Part shown: positions 15,404 to 24,904 of the stretch, one piece after another | Numbering within the stretch: position 1 is the first letter of the stretch | Layout of the letters: every line of letters begins with the position of its first letter | NCBI RefSeq assembly: GCF_007830515.1 | Contig: NZ_VLKT01000002.1 | Coordinates: forward strand, 52,758 to 116,757 | DNA: 64,000 nt | Reading direction: 5' to 3' | DNA from: Mesorhizobium tianshanense | GTDB lineage: Bacteria > Pseudomonadota > Alphaproteobacteria > Rhizobiales > Rhizobiaceae | Notes under the pieces: generated by a model | What the model was told of the DNA's origin: nothing | Databases searched by the model: none | What the model saw: the letters and a program-made list of their open reading frames with translations, nothing else | Translations under genes and position numbers: made by a program

Positions 15404-18031
15404 CTATCCCTTTTTCTTGGCCACTTTCCTGGCCGCCGGTTTTTTGGCCGCCGCCGGCTTTTTGGCAGGTGCGGCGGCTTTGCGGAAGGGCTTTCTGCCG
15501 CCATTGCCACCCTTGGCTTCCTTCTCGGCAATCAGCGCCACCGCGTCCTCGATCGTCACCGACTGCGGGTCCTTGCCCTTGGGCAGCGTCGCATTGACCT
15601 TGCCGAAATTGACATAGGGCCCGTATTTGCCGTCGCGCACGACGATCTTGCCGCCGCCCGCCGGATGGTCGCCAAGCTCCTTCAGCGCCGCGGGCGTGCC
15701 GCCATTGCGGCCGCCCGGGCCCTTCGCCTGCTTCTCGGCGATCACCGACACGGCGCGGTTCAGACCGATCGAGAACACGTCCTCGATGCTGTCGAGATTG
15801 GCGTAGGTGCCGTCATGCAACACGAACGGGCCGTAGCGCCCCAGCCCGGCCGAGATCATCTTGCCGGATTCCGGATGCTTGCCGACGTCGCGCGGCAGCG
15901 ACAGCAGGGCCAGCGCCTTTTCGTGGTCGATCGAATCAGCCGTCCAGCCCTTGGGCAGGCTTGAGCGCTTGGCTTCCTTGCCGTCGCCGCGCTGGATATA
16001 GGGGCCGAAGCGACCGCTGCGCAGCGTGATCTCCTCCGCCGTATAGGGATCTTTGCCAAGCACCTTGGTGCCATCCTCGCCATTGCCGTTTTCGCCATTG
16101 GGATTGGCGGCGTCGCCGAGCTGGCGGGTGAAGGAGCATTCGGGATAGTTCGAGCAGCCGACGAAAGCGCCGAACTTGCCGAGCTTGAGCGAGAGGTTGC
16201 CAGTGCCGCATTTCGGGCAGATGCGGGGATTCGAACCGTCTTCCCGCGCCGGAAACACCAGCGGCGCCAACTCCTCGTTGAGCGCGTCGAGCACGTCGGT
16301 GACACGCAATTCCTTGATGTCGGCGACGGCGCCGGAAAAATCCTTCCAGAAATCGCGCAGCACATCCTTCCAGGCGAGCTTGCCGTCCGAGATTTCGTCG
16401 AGTTTTTCCTCGAGCGAGGCGGTGAAATCATATTCGACATAGCGCTCGAAGAAGCTTTCGAGGAAGGCCGACAACAGCCGGCCCTTGGCCTGCGGCAACA
16501 GCTTGCGCTTGTCCATGCTGACGTAGTCGCGGTCCTCGAGCGTCTTCAGGATCGCCGTGTAGGTCGACGGCCGGCCGATGCCGAGCTCTTCCAGCTTCTT
16601 GATCAGCGAGGCTTCCGAATAGCGCGGTGGTGGCTCGGTGGTGTGCTGGGTGGCATTGATCGCCTCACGGGCGAGCTGTTCGCCGGCGCGGATCTCTGGC
16701 AGACGGCGGTCTTCCTCGTCTTCCGAATCCTCGTCCTTCTGGTCGGTATAGGCGGCAATGAAGCCGTCGAAGCGAACGACCGAACCGATGGCGCGAAGCT
16801 CTGCAGTGCGGGCGCCGTTGACCGCCTCGATCTCGGCCGTGGTGCGCTCGATCTCGGCCGGCTGCATCTGGCTGGCGATGGCGCGTTTCCACACCAGTTC
16901 GTAAAGCCGCGCCTGGTCGGCATCGAGATATTGCCTGACCGAAGCTGGCGTGCGCATGAAATCGGTCGGGCGGATCGCTTCGTGCGCTTCCTGGGCGTTC
17001 TTGGCCTTGGTCGTGTAGAAGCGCGGCTTTTCGGGCAGGTATTTGGGGCCGAATTCTTTTGCGATCGCATCGCGCGCGGCGGTGATCGCCTCGGGCGCCA
17101 TCTGCACGCCGTCGGTTCGCATATAGGTGATCAGGCCGGTGGTCTCGCCGCCGATGTCCATGCCTTCATAGAGCCGCTGCGCCACCTGCATGGTGCGGTT
17201 TGCCGAAAAGCCGAGGCGCGAGGAGGCGGCCTGCTGCAGCGTCGAGGTGGTGAAGGGCGGACCTGGATTGCGCTTGGTCGGCTTGGCTTCGACCGACAGT
17301 GCCTTGAAGGTCGCGCCTTCGAGCATCGCCTTGATGTCGTCGGCCTGCGCCTTGTTGGAAATGTCGAGCTTTTGCAGCTTCTTGCGGTCGAAGGCGGTCA
17401 GCCGCGCCTCGAAGTTCTCGTTGCGCGGCGTGCCGAGGAGAGCTGATATCTGCCAGTATTCCTCGCGGATGAAGCGCTCGATCTCCAATTCGCGGTCGCA
17501 GACGAGCCGCAATGCCACCGACTGGACGCGACCGGCGGAACGGGCGCCCGGCAGCTTGCGCCACAGAACGGGCGACAGCGTGAAGCCGACGAGATAGTCG
17601 AGCGCGCGGCGGGCGAGATAGGCATCCACCAGCGGCGCATCGATCTGGCGCGGATTGGCCATCGCCTCCAGCACAGACGACTTGGTGATGGCGTTGAAGA
17701 CGACGCGGCTGACCGGCTTGTCCTTCAGCGCGCGCTTCTGCTTCAGCACTTCCAGGACATGCCAGGAGATGGCTTCGCCCTCGCGGTCCGGATCGGTGGC
17801 GAGGATCAGGCCGTCGGCGTCCTTGACTGCCTTGGCGATGTCGGCAAGACGTTTGCCCGAGGCGGTGTCGACAGCCCAGGACATGGCAAAATCCTCATCC
17901 GGGCGCACCGAGCCATCCTTGGCCGGCAGATCGCGGACGTGGCCGAACGAGGCCAGGACCTTGTAGTTCTTTCCGAGGTACTTGTTGATTGTCTTCGCCT
18001 TGGCCGGCGATTCGACGACGACGACGTCCAT
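15404..18031 (-). CDS. topA: DNA topoisomerase I
   Basis: The product is 875 aa. A TOPRIM domain (1-115; VVVESPAKAKTI, then DPDREGEAI) is followed by the type IA core with catalytic Tyr303 in LITYMRTDG. The C-terminus carries a four-Cys zinc ribbon (ICPKCG...GCSNYPEC, ~590-620), three further topo-C repeats (GRFGPYI, GRYGPFV, GKYGPYV) and an Ala/Lys-rich tail. It relaxes negative supercoils. In most rhizobia dprA lies just upstream; here no dprA is seen in the 440 bp before the next gene. Confidence 0.97.
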   Translation of the reverse strand: MDVVVVESPAKAKTINKYLGKNYKVLASFGHVRDLPAKDGSVRPDEDFAMSWAVDTASGKRLADIAKAVKDADGLILATDPDREGEAISWHVLEVLKQKRALKDKPVSRVVFNAITKSSVLEAMANPRQIDAPLVDAYLARRALDYLVGFTLSPVLWRKLPGARSAGRVQSVALRLVCDRELEIERFIREEYWQISALLGTPRNENFEARLTAFDRKKLQKLDISNKAQADDIKAMLEGATFKALSVEAKPTKRNPGPPFTTSTLQQAASSRLGFSANRTMQVAQRLYEGMDIGGETTGLITYMRTDGVQMAPEAITAARDAIAKEFGPKYLPEKPRFYTTKAKNAQEAHEAIRPTDFMRTPASVRQYLDADQARLYELVWKRAIASQMQPAEIERTTAEIEAVNGARTAELRAIGSVVRFDGFIAAYTDQKDEDSEDEEDRRLPEIRAGEQLAREAINATQHTTEPPPRYSEASLIKKLEELGIGRPSTYTAILKTLEDRDYVSMDKRKLLPQAKGRLLSAFLESFFERYVEYDFTASLEEKLDEISDGKLAWKDVLRDFWKDFSGAVADIKELRVTDVLDALNEELAPLVFPAREDGSNPRICPKCGTGNLSLKLGKFGAFVGCSNYPECSFTRQLGDAANPNGENGNGEDGTKVLGKDPYTAEEITLRSGRFGPYIQRGDGKEAKRSSLPKGWTADSIDHEKALALLSLPRDVGKHPESGKMISAGLGRYGPFVLHDGTYANLDSIEDVFSIGLNRAVSVIAEKQAKGPGGRNGGTPAALKELGDHPAGGGKIVVRDGKYGPYVNFGKVNATLPKGKDPQSVTIEDAVALIAEKEAKGGNGGRKPFRKAAAPAKKPAAAKKPAARKVAKKKG

Positions 18032-18471
18032 GAGGTCTCATATCAGTTGTGATGCGGCAGAAGAATTCCGCTGCGCGCGACGAAATCTCGTACAATTGTC
18101 GCTCACATGGCCGCGCTTTTGCATCCGGTCAAGGGGAGACGCCCAAAATGCAGTTCCGCATTGAGTGCGCAACCCAAGGGCGCGTCATGTGAAATCCGCA
18201 ATCCTGGATAGGGGAAATGGCAGCCCCGCAGTTGGACAAACCGGCGATGAATCCGGGAGAAACGGTACAAATTCCTCTGCGGATATAAGAGAAACATCGA
18301 CCATGCGCCAGCCCCAGCCGAGGAGACGTCCGCATGAGGCGACATTTGGGCTCATGCCCGGCTGCGCGGCGCAAATATGTGACGCGCAAGAAGCTGGGCG
18401 CCGGGCGCCTGAAGGAATGCCCGGCGACCGGCTGATTTTCCCGTAGGCCGAAGCGGCCCCTGGTTCGAGGC
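18032..18471. other. Intergenic region upstream of topA
   Basis: About 440 bp with no recognisable gene. The only candidate is a 33-codon frame at 18334-18435 (plus) preceded by GAGGAG and rich in Arg/Lys; it has no known relative that I can name. The topA promoter must lie here but no clear -35/-10 pair stands out. Confidence 0.45.
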
Positions 18472-18849
18472 TCAGTCGGCCTTGACGACGTGCCAGACCT
18501 CGCCGACGCCGTCGCCGGTCACATCACCGGCCTTCTTGTCCTTGATGAAGGTGTAGACCGGCTTGCCCTCATAGGCCCACATCCTGGTGCCGTCGGTGCG
18601 GTCGACGATTGTCCATTCGCCCTCGGCCTTGGCGTCGGCCTCCGCCTTCAGCGGCGGCCAATTGGTGGCGCATTTGTCGTAGCAGTTCGACCTGCCCGTC
18701 TCGTCCTTGTCGTAGGTGTAAAGGGTCATGCCGTTGGCATCGGTGTAGATCTTGGTGCCGCCGACATCGGCTTCCTTCCACGCCTCGGCGGCATAGGAAG
18801 CGGCGGTGCCGTGCAAAAGCACCGCCAGCCCAATCGTGATCGATTTCAT
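18472..18849 (-). CDS. Secreted COG4315/PF03640-type repeat protein
   Basis: The product is 125 aa with a signal peptide (residues 1-20, cleavage after YAA). The mature part has the two-fold repeat of this family: GGTKIYTDANGMTLYTYDKD (residues ~30-49), NCYDKCATNWPPLKA, and later MWAYEGKPVYTFIKDKKAGDVTGDG. Such proteins are periplasmic or lipoprotein-like in other bacteria; function unknown. The conserved Cys pair (C56 and C60) is present. A good ribosome site (GGGAGAA) precedes the ATG at 18849. It is divergent from ccdA. Confidence 0.85.
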   Translation of the reverse strand: MKSITIGLAVLLHGTAASYAAEAWKEADVGGTKIYTDANGMTLYTYDKDETGRSNCYDKCATNWPPLKAEADAKAEGEWTIVDRTDGTRMWAYEGKPVYTFIKDKKAGDVTGDGVGEVWHVVKAD

Positions 18850-19022
18850 GAGGTTCTCCCTGATATGATCGAGAAGCGCGCGGAAAGTCGCGGCCTCGTT
18901 GCATCAACGTGCTTGCGGTGCCGTTTCTTCCTCGATGCGGGGCGGCAACTTGCCACGTAATGGTGATTGGCGGACAAGCCCGTGCGCCGCTATATCGGCG
19001 CCGATACGGTTGGAGTTCGGGA

Positions 19023-19769
19023 ATGGCATTGGATATTGGCTATGTCAGCGCGGTCGGGGCGGGGGCGATCTCGTTCCTGTCGCCTTGCGTGCTGCCGCTG
19101 GTGCCGCCCTATCTCTGCTACATGGCCGGCGTGTCGGTCGACGATTTCCGTGGCAATGCCGGCGTCACGGCCAGGGCCGATGCGCGCAGCGCGCTGCTTT
19201 ATGCCTCGATCGCCTTCGTTCTCGGCTTCTCGACCGTCTTCGTGGCGTTGGGCGCCGGCGCCTCGACCATCGGCCGGCTACTGCGCGTCTGGCAGGAGCC
19301 GCTGGCCATGGCCGCCGGCGTGCTCATCATCCTGATGGGCCTGAATTTCCTCGGCATATTGCGCATCCCGCTGCTGTCGCGCGAGGCGCGCTTCCAGTCG
19401 CAGGGCAAGCCGGCCAGTGTCGTTGCCGCATACGTCATGGGGCTGGCCTTCGCCTTCGGCTGGACGCCCTGCATCGGCCCGGTGCTGGGGCCGATCCTGA
19501 CGCTGGCCGGCGGCCGCGAGACGGTGGGCGAGGGCGCGGCTCTGCTTGCCGCCTATTCGCTCGGCCTCGGCATCCCGTTCCTGATCGCGGCGCTTTTTTC
19601 CGGCGCCTTCATGCGCTTTCTCTCGAAGTTCCGCGTTCATCTCGGCCGTGTCGAAAAGGCGATGGGTGCGCTGCTGGTCGTCGCCGGCGTCTTTTTCCTG
19701 ACCGGCGGCGTGCAGGCCGCATCCTACTGGCTGCTGGAGAACTTTCCGGTGCTGGGGCGGTTGGGATAG
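19023..19769 (+). CDS. ccdA: CcdA-type cytochrome c biogenesis membrane protein
   Basis: The product is 248 aa with six predicted helices. The two redox Cys of the CcdA/DsbD transmembrane domain are in FLSPCVLPL (Cys22) and FGWTPCIGP (Cys150). It carries electrons from cytosolic thioredoxin across the inner membrane for cytochrome c maturation or other periplasmic thiol reduction. The ATG at 19023 is chosen since helix 1 follows at once; the frame extends upstream to 18909 without family resemblance. It stands alone; no thioredoxin-like partner is adjacent. Confidence 0.9.
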   Translation: MALDIGYVSAVGAGAISFLSPCVLPLVPPYLCYMAGVSVDDFRGNAGVTARADARSALLYASIAFVLGFSTVFVALGAGASTIGRLLRVWQEPLAMAAGVLIILMGLNFLGILRIPLLSREARFQSQGKPASVVAAYVMGLAFAFGWTPCIGPVLGPILTLAGGRETVGEGAALLAAYSLGLGIPFLIAALFSGAFMRFLSKFRVHLGRVEKAMGALLVVAGVFFLTGGVQAASYWLLENFPVLGRLG

Positions 19770-20262
19770 GCTGACCAGATACGAGCCCGTGCCGACAGAT
19801 GGTTTGGCCACCCAGCTTTTGCCCGATCGAGCGAAGGACCATGTGCGTCGCCAATGTGCCGGCGCGCCCGAGAGGGGAAGTCGGCGGTCCATCTTTCGAT
19901 GGACATTGCCTGAGCCCGCCGACCCCGCGTTGCCAGTGGCCTCGCGATTCGGAGCTTCGCCAAAGGAAGACGTGCCGTCTAGCAACGCAAACGTGTATCC
20001 GCGCCCCTACGCGGCCATTACCGCCGCGGCGTCGCGATGTCCCCACAGGCCCGCGAGATCGTCGAGGCACATGCGCGGCGGATCGGCCGCCGTCAGCCTT
20101 TCGCGTTTTCCCGCCGCGATCTCATGCAAGGTCATCCCATGACCTACTGATTGAGAGTCAGCTGCCCCACCTGTCTCACCGGAATTTAACCGCATTGGTG
20201 CAGCATGGCGCCAATGCTAGACATGTCTTGATTCCCAACCCTTTTCATATGGTTGCCATTCC
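19770..20262. other. Intergenic gap between ccdA and glmU
   Basis: About 490 bp with no recognisable full gene. A 37-codon plus-strand frame at 20037-20150 (MSPQAREIVEAHARRIGRR... ending GHPMTY) has protein-like composition and might be a gene remnant or small protein, but no ribosome site is evident. Confidence 0.4.
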
Positions 20263-21627
20263 ATGAGCCAGAGAACCTGCCTGTCCGTCATCCTCGCCGC
20301 CGGCGAAGGCACGCGCATGAAAAGCGCTGTGCCAAAAGTGCTGCACCCGATCGCCGGCCTGCCGATGGTCGCCCATGTCGTCAGGGCTGCCGAAGCGGCC
20401 GGAGCGGGCGATCAGGCGCTGGTGATCGGCCACGGTGCGGACGAGATGCGCAAGGCCACGCAAAAGTTCGCGCCGAAGGCGGAGAACTTCGTCCAGGACA
20501 AGCGGCTCGGCACGGCGCATGCCGTGCTGGCTGCTCGTGCTGCGATATCAAAGGGTTACGACGATATCCTGGTGATGTTCGGCGACACGCCGCTGATCGA
20601 CCCGGAGGTGCTGACCGCTGCGCGCCTGAAACTGGCAGAAGGTGCTGCCGTCGTTGTGGTCGGCTTCCGCACGTCAAATCCTTCCGGCTATGGCCGCTTG
20701 ATCGAAAAGGGCGGCAAGCTCGTCGCCATCCGCGAGGAAAATGACTGCACCGACGAGGAGAAGAAAATCACCTTCTGCAACGGCGGGCTGATGGCGATTG
20801 CCGGCAAGCACGCGCTGACGCTGCTCGATCAAGTCGGCAACAACAACGCCAAGGGCGAATATTACCTTACCGACATTGTCGAGATCGCCGGCGGGCAGGG
20901 CCTCGATGTCGTCGCCACCGAAGCCAGCTTCGAAAACGCTCTCGGCATCAACAACCGTGCCGAACTCGCCGCGGCCGAAGGCATCTGGCAGACGCGCCGG
21001 CGGCGCGAGGCCATGCTCTCCGGCGTCACATTGATCGCACCGGAAACCGTGTTCTTTTCGCACGATACCGAGATCGGCGCCGATACGATCGTCGAACCCA
21101 ATGTCTGGTTCGGGCCGGGCGTGAAGATCGCTACGGGCGCCAAGATCCATGCCTTCAGCCATATTGAAGGCGCCACCATCGCCTCGAATTGCGATGTCGG
21201 TCCGTTCGCGCGGCTGCGGCCCGGCGCCGATCTCCGGCAAAAGGCCAAGGTCGGCAATTTCTGCGAGGTCAAGCAGGCGACGGTCGAGGAGGGCGCCAAG
21301 GTCAACCACCTGACCTATATCGGCGACGCCCGCGTCGGCGCTGGCGCCAACATCGGCGCTGGTACCATCACCTGCAACTATGACGGCTACTCGAAATTCT
21401 TCACCGACATCGGCGAGGGCGCTTTCATCGGCTCGAATTCCTCGCTGGTGGCGCCTGTTACGATCGGCAAGGGCGGCTACATCGCTTCGGGCAGCGTGAT
21501 CACCGAGAGCGTGCCCGACGATGCGCTGGCCTTCGGCCGCGCCCGCCAGAAGACGCTGCCCGGCAAGGGCAAGGAGTTGCGCGAGCGTTTTGCTTCGGCC
21601 GCGGCGGCGAAGAAGGCCGCTGGATGA
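20263..21627 (+). CDS. glmU: Bifunctional UDP-GlcNAc pyrophosphorylase / GlcN-1-P acetyltransferase
   Basis: The product is 454 aa, normal length. The N-terminal uridylyltransferase domain opens with [14 protein letters not shown]; the C-terminal half (from ~250) is a left-handed beta-helix of hexapeptide repeats with the acetyltransferase segment [20 protein letters not shown]. It makes UDP-GlcNAc for peptidoglycan, LPS and Nod-factor precursors. glmS follows about 0.6 kb downstream in the same direction, with one small gene on the opposite strand between, so the pair forms a pathway cluster. Confidence 0.97.
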   Translation: MSQRTCLSVILAAGEGTRMKSAVPKVLHPIAGLPMVAHVVRAAEAAGAGDQALVIGHGADEMRKATQKFAPKAENFVQDKRLGTAHAVLAARAAISKGYDDILVMFGDTPLIDPEVLTAARLKLAEGAAVVVVGFRTSNPSGYGRLIEKGGKLVAIREENDCTDEEKKITFCNGGLMAIAGKHALTLLDQVGNNNAKGEYYLTDIVEIAGGQGLDVVATEASFENALGINNRAELAAAEGIWQTRRRREAMLSGVTLIAPETVFFSHDTEIGADTIVEPNVWFGPGVKIATGAKIHAFSHIEGATIASNCDVGPFARLRPGADLRQKAKVGNFCEVKQATVEEGAKVNHLTYIGDARVGAGANIGAGTITCNYDGYSKFFTDIGEGAFIGSNSSLVAPVTIGKGGYIASGSVITESVPDDALAFGRARQKTLPGKGKELRERFASAAAAKKAAG

Positions 21628-22011
21628 TCATTCTTCGTCAGTCGGCTGGTTCGCATCCTTGCCGAAGACTGCGGTCACCTTGATCCTGCCGACAATTGCT
21701 CTGTTGAATTCAGGGAGGTCTTCGGCAGGAATCCAGTATTCCCGATGAGCCTTGCTGCCGGCGTGTTCGACCTGATAGCGGTCGAGAAAATCCTTCAGAA
21801 CCTCGAACCGGGTGACGAATCCCGAGCCGCTGGCTGGTACGTTCCAGTCACGTGCGATCTGCACGGCATAGGCTTCGGACAGAACGGGGTAGAAAATGGG
21901 TTGCTCGGGAAGGCGCGGCGGAAACGCGCGCATGCCCGACTTCTCGATCAGTTTCAGCTCCTGAGGCCCAACCGGACGCCAAAGCGTCACTGTGTCGATT
22001 TGTTCAGTCAT
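21628..22011 (-). CDS. ADP-ribosylation/crystallin J1-type small protein
   Basis: The product is 127 aa and soluble. The sequence VTLWRPVGPQELKLIEKSG, then PRLPEQPIFYPVLSEAYAVQIARDWNV, matches a family labelled ADP-ribosylation/crystallin J1 in rhizobial genomes. The label is historical and the function is unknown. The stop directly abuts the glmU stop (convergent). The ATG at 22011 begins the conserved region; a longer frame begins at 22071. Confidence 0.7.
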   Translation of the reverse strand: MTEQIDTVTLWRPVGPQELKLIEKSGMRAFPPRLPEQPIFYPVLSEAYAVQIARDWNVPASGSGFVTRFEVLKDFLDRYQVEHAGSKAHREYWIPAEDLPEFNRAIVGRIKVTAVFGKDANQPTDEE

Positions 22012-22241
22012 TATGGCATCATGTCTTTGACGAATTTCAGGAACCACTGAGGCGAGATAGCATGCGCGCACGGAGAAACCGAGCGATCGCGGTAACCGGA
22101 TTGCAAGAGCGCCGTGTCATGGTGCATCTGTGCAAGAACGGTTCCCGCTGATACGGGACGAAACGCAATGTGATTTTCGCGGCAGCCCGGCCGTCCCTAA
22201 ATGGCGCTGGGTTTTCATGCCGGAATCGGGGGCAAACGTCT

Positions 22242-24065
22242 ATGTGCGGTATTGTCGGAATTGTCGGTCACTCGCCGGTCGCGCCACTCATCGTCGACGC
22301 GCTGAAAAGGCTCGAATATCGCGGCTACGACTCCGCCGGCGTCGCTACGATCGAGCATGGCAAGCTCGCGCGCCGCCGCGCCGAGGGCAAGCTGGTCAAT
22401 CTCGAACGCCGGCTGAAGGACGAACCGCTCGACGGCATGATCGGCATCGGCCACACCCGCTGGGCAACGCATGGCGTGCCCAACGAGACCAATGCGCATC
22501 CGCATTTTTCCGACGGCGTCGCCATCGTCCACAACGGCATCATCGAGAATTTCGCCGAATTGCGCGACGAGCTGATGCGCGACGGCTACACATTTTCATC
22601 GCAGACCGACACCGAGGTCGTCGCCCATCTGGTGGCGCGCGAACTGGCCAAGGGTTTGAAGCCGGTCGAGGCCGCGCACCAGGCATTGAAGCGGCTGGAA
22701 GGCGCCTTTGCGCTGGCCATCATGTTTAGGGGAGACGAGGATCTCATCGTCGGAGCGCGCAACGGCCCGCCGCTGGCCGTCGGGCATGGTGATGGCGAGA
22801 TGTTCCTGGGCTCCGACGCCATCGCGCTTGCCCCCTTCACCAATTCGATCACCTATCTGGAGGACGGCGACTGGGCGGTGGTGCGCCGCAACGAGGTCGC
22901 CATCTTCGACATGGACGGCAACAAGGTCGACCGCAAGCGCCAGCAGTCGCTCAGCACTTCCTTCATGGTCGACAAGGGCAACCGGCGCCATTTCATGGAG
23001 AAGGAAATCCATGAACAGCCCGAAGTGATCTCGCACACGCTGGCGCATTATGTGGATTTTGTCGGCGGCGTCTTGAAGCCGCTCGACCTGCCGTTCGATT
23101 TCGCCAAAATCGACCGGCTGGCGATTTCGGCCTGCGGCACCGCCTATCTGGCCGGCCTGATCAGCAAATACTGGTTCGAGCGCTATGCGCGGCTGCCGGT
23201 CGACATCGATGTCGCCTCGGAGTTCCGCTACCGCGAAATGCCGCTGTCGAAGAACGACGCCGCCTTCTTCATCTCGCAATCGGGCGAGACCGCCGACACG
23301 CTGGCCTCGCTGCGCTATTGCCGCAAGGCGGGCATGAAGATCGGCGCGGTGGTCAATGTGCGCGAATCGACGATGGCGCGCGAATCCGACGTCATCCTGC
23401 CGACACTGGCCGGGCCGGAGATCGGCGTCGCCTCCACCAAGGCCTTCACCTGTCAATTGTCGGTGCTGGCTTCGCTGGCCGTGCGAGCCGGCGTGGCGCG
23501 CGGAACGATCTCGCGGGAGCAGGAAACGACGCTGGTGCGCCAACTGTCGGAAGCGCCGCGCTATGCCAATCAGGTCTTGAAGCTGGACGGGCAGATCGAA
23601 AAGGTCGCGCGCGACCTTTCGCACTACAAGAACGTGCTCTATCTCGGCCGCGACACCAATTTTCCGCTGGCCATGGAAGGCGCGCTGAAGCTCAAGGAAA
23701 TCTCCTATATCCATGCCGAGGGCTATGCCGCCGGCGAACTTAAGCACGGGCCGATCGCGCTGATCGACGAGAACATGCCTGTCATCGTCATCGCCCCGCA
23801 TGACCGCATCTTCGAGAAGACCGTGTCGAACATGCAGGAAGTGGCGGCGCGTGGCGGCAAGATCATCCTGATCACCGACAGCAGGGGTGCCGCGCACGCT
23901 ACGGTGAAGACGATGGAGACGATCGTGCTGCCGGACGTGCCGGAAATCATCTCGCCGATCATCTACGCGCTGCCGATCCAGATGCTGGCCTATTTCACCG
24001 CGGTATTCATGGGCACCGACGTCGACCAGCCGCGCAACCTGGCGAAATCGGTGACGGTGGAATAG
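22242..24065 (+). CDS. glmS: Glutamine-fructose-6-phosphate aminotransferase
   Basis: The product is 607 aa. The class II amidotransferase domain starts MCGIVGIVGH, with Cys2 as the N-terminal nucleophile after Met removal. Two SIS domains follow (~285-425 and 455-600), with SQSGETADTL and the C-terminal AKSVTVE. It produces glucosamine-6-phosphate, the first step toward the GlmU product. The ATG at 22242 is fixed by the need for Cys at position 2. No glmS ribozyme (a Gram-positive feature) is expected or seen. Confidence 0.97.
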   Translation: MCGIVGIVGHSPVAPLIVDALKRLEYRGYDSAGVATIEHGKLARRRAEGKLVNLERRLKDEPLDGMIGIGHTRWATHGVPNETNAHPHFSDGVAIVHNGIIENFAELRDELMRDGYTFSSQTDTEVVAHLVARELAKGLKPVEAAHQALKRLEGAFALAIMFRGDEDLIVGARNGPPLAVGHGDGEMFLGSDAIALAPFTNSITYLEDGDWAVVRRNEVAIFDMDGNKVDRKRQQSLSTSFMVDKGNRRHFMEKEIHEQPEVISHTLAHYVDFVGGVLKPLDLPFDFAKIDRLAISACGTAYLAGLISKYWFERYARLPVDIDVASEFRYREMPLSKNDAAFFISQSGETADTLASLRYCRKAGMKIGAVVNVRESTMARESDVILPTLAGPEIGVASTKAFTCQLSVLASLAVRAGVARGTISREQETTLVRQLSEAPRYANQVLKLDGQIEKVARDLSHYKNVLYLGRDTNFPLAMEGALKLKEISYIHAEGYAAGELKHGPIALIDENMPVIVIAPHDRIFEKTVSNMQEVAARGGKIILITDSRGAAHATVKTMETIVLPDVPEIISPIIYALPIQMLAYFTAVFMGTDVDQPRNLAKSVTVE

Positions 24066-24145
24066 GCCTGGTTTAAAAATTTTCGCAGTTCCAAAGCGGA
24101 TGGCGGTTCACTAATGTTGCGCCGCAACCAGTGCTGCGGTGAACC

Positions 24146-24904
24146 ATGTCCGATGCCCCCAAGACCTCAGGCATGACCCGGCTGCGGAATTATTTCCTGA
24201 CAGGGTTCGTCGTCTGCGCGCCGCTGGCGATCACCGCCTACATCGCCTGGTCGTTCATCGGCTGGGTCGATTCCTGGGTGAAACCCTATATTCCAGCGCG
24301 CTACAACCCCGATAGCTATCTGCCGGCGCCGGTTCCGGGATTCGGCCTGATCGTCGCCTTGATCCTGATCACCCTGATCGGTTTCCTGACCGCCAATATC
24401 GTCGGCCGCGCCATCGTCTTGTTCGGTGAGCGCCTGCTCGGCCGCATGCCGCTGGTGCGCGGTATCTACGGCTCGCTGAAACAGATCTTCGAGACCGTGC
24501 TGTCGAACAAGGGCGACATGTTCCGTCAGGTCGGGCTGGTCGAATACCCGCGCAAGGGCGTCTGGTCGCTGGTCTTCGTCGCCAGCGAGAAGGAAACCGA
24601 GATCAACCATAAGCTCGATCAGGAAGGCGATCCGCTGATCGCGGTGTTCATGCCGTGCACGCCCAACCCGACCACCGGCTTCCTGATGTATGTGCCGAAA
24701 TCCGACGTCGTGCCGCTCGACATGACGATCGAGGACGGCGCCAAACTGATCGTCTCGGCCGGGTTGGTGGCGCCGGAGGTCAAGACGCAAATGGTGACGT
24801 TGAACGGCAAGCCGATTGGCGTTCAGATCGCTAATCCGCCGGTCGGCGCCGGGCCTCAGCCGGCGCGCAAGAGCCGCACCGCCTCATCGCGGCCGAACAA
24901 ATAA
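24146..24904 (+). CDS. DUF502 membrane protein
   Basis: The product is 252 aa. Two N-terminal membrane helices (about 15-38 and 64-90) precede a soluble domain with PLVRGIYGSLKQIFETV and MPCTPNPTTGFLMYVPKSDV, the hallmarks of DUF502 (COG2928), function unknown. The C-terminus is Pro/Arg/Ser-rich. Its last 49 nt overlap the 3' end of recG on the other strand. Confidence 0.92.
   Translation: MSDAPKTSGMTRLRNYFLTGFVVCAPLAITAYIAWSFIGWVDSWVKPYIPARYNPDSYLPAPVPGFGLIVALILITLIGFLTANIVGRAIVLFGERLLGRMPLVRGIYGSLKQIFETVLSNKGDMFRQVGLVEYPRKGVWSLVFVASEKETEINHKLDQEGDPLIAVFMPCTPNPTTGFLMYVPKSDVVPLDMTIEDGAKLIVSAGLVAPEVKTQMVTLNGKPIGVQIANPPVGAGPQPARKSRTASSRPNK

Noticed and set aside
22130..22729. Plus-strand 199-codon frame over glmS start
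   Set aside because: Out of frame with GlmS, whose Cys2 start is certain.
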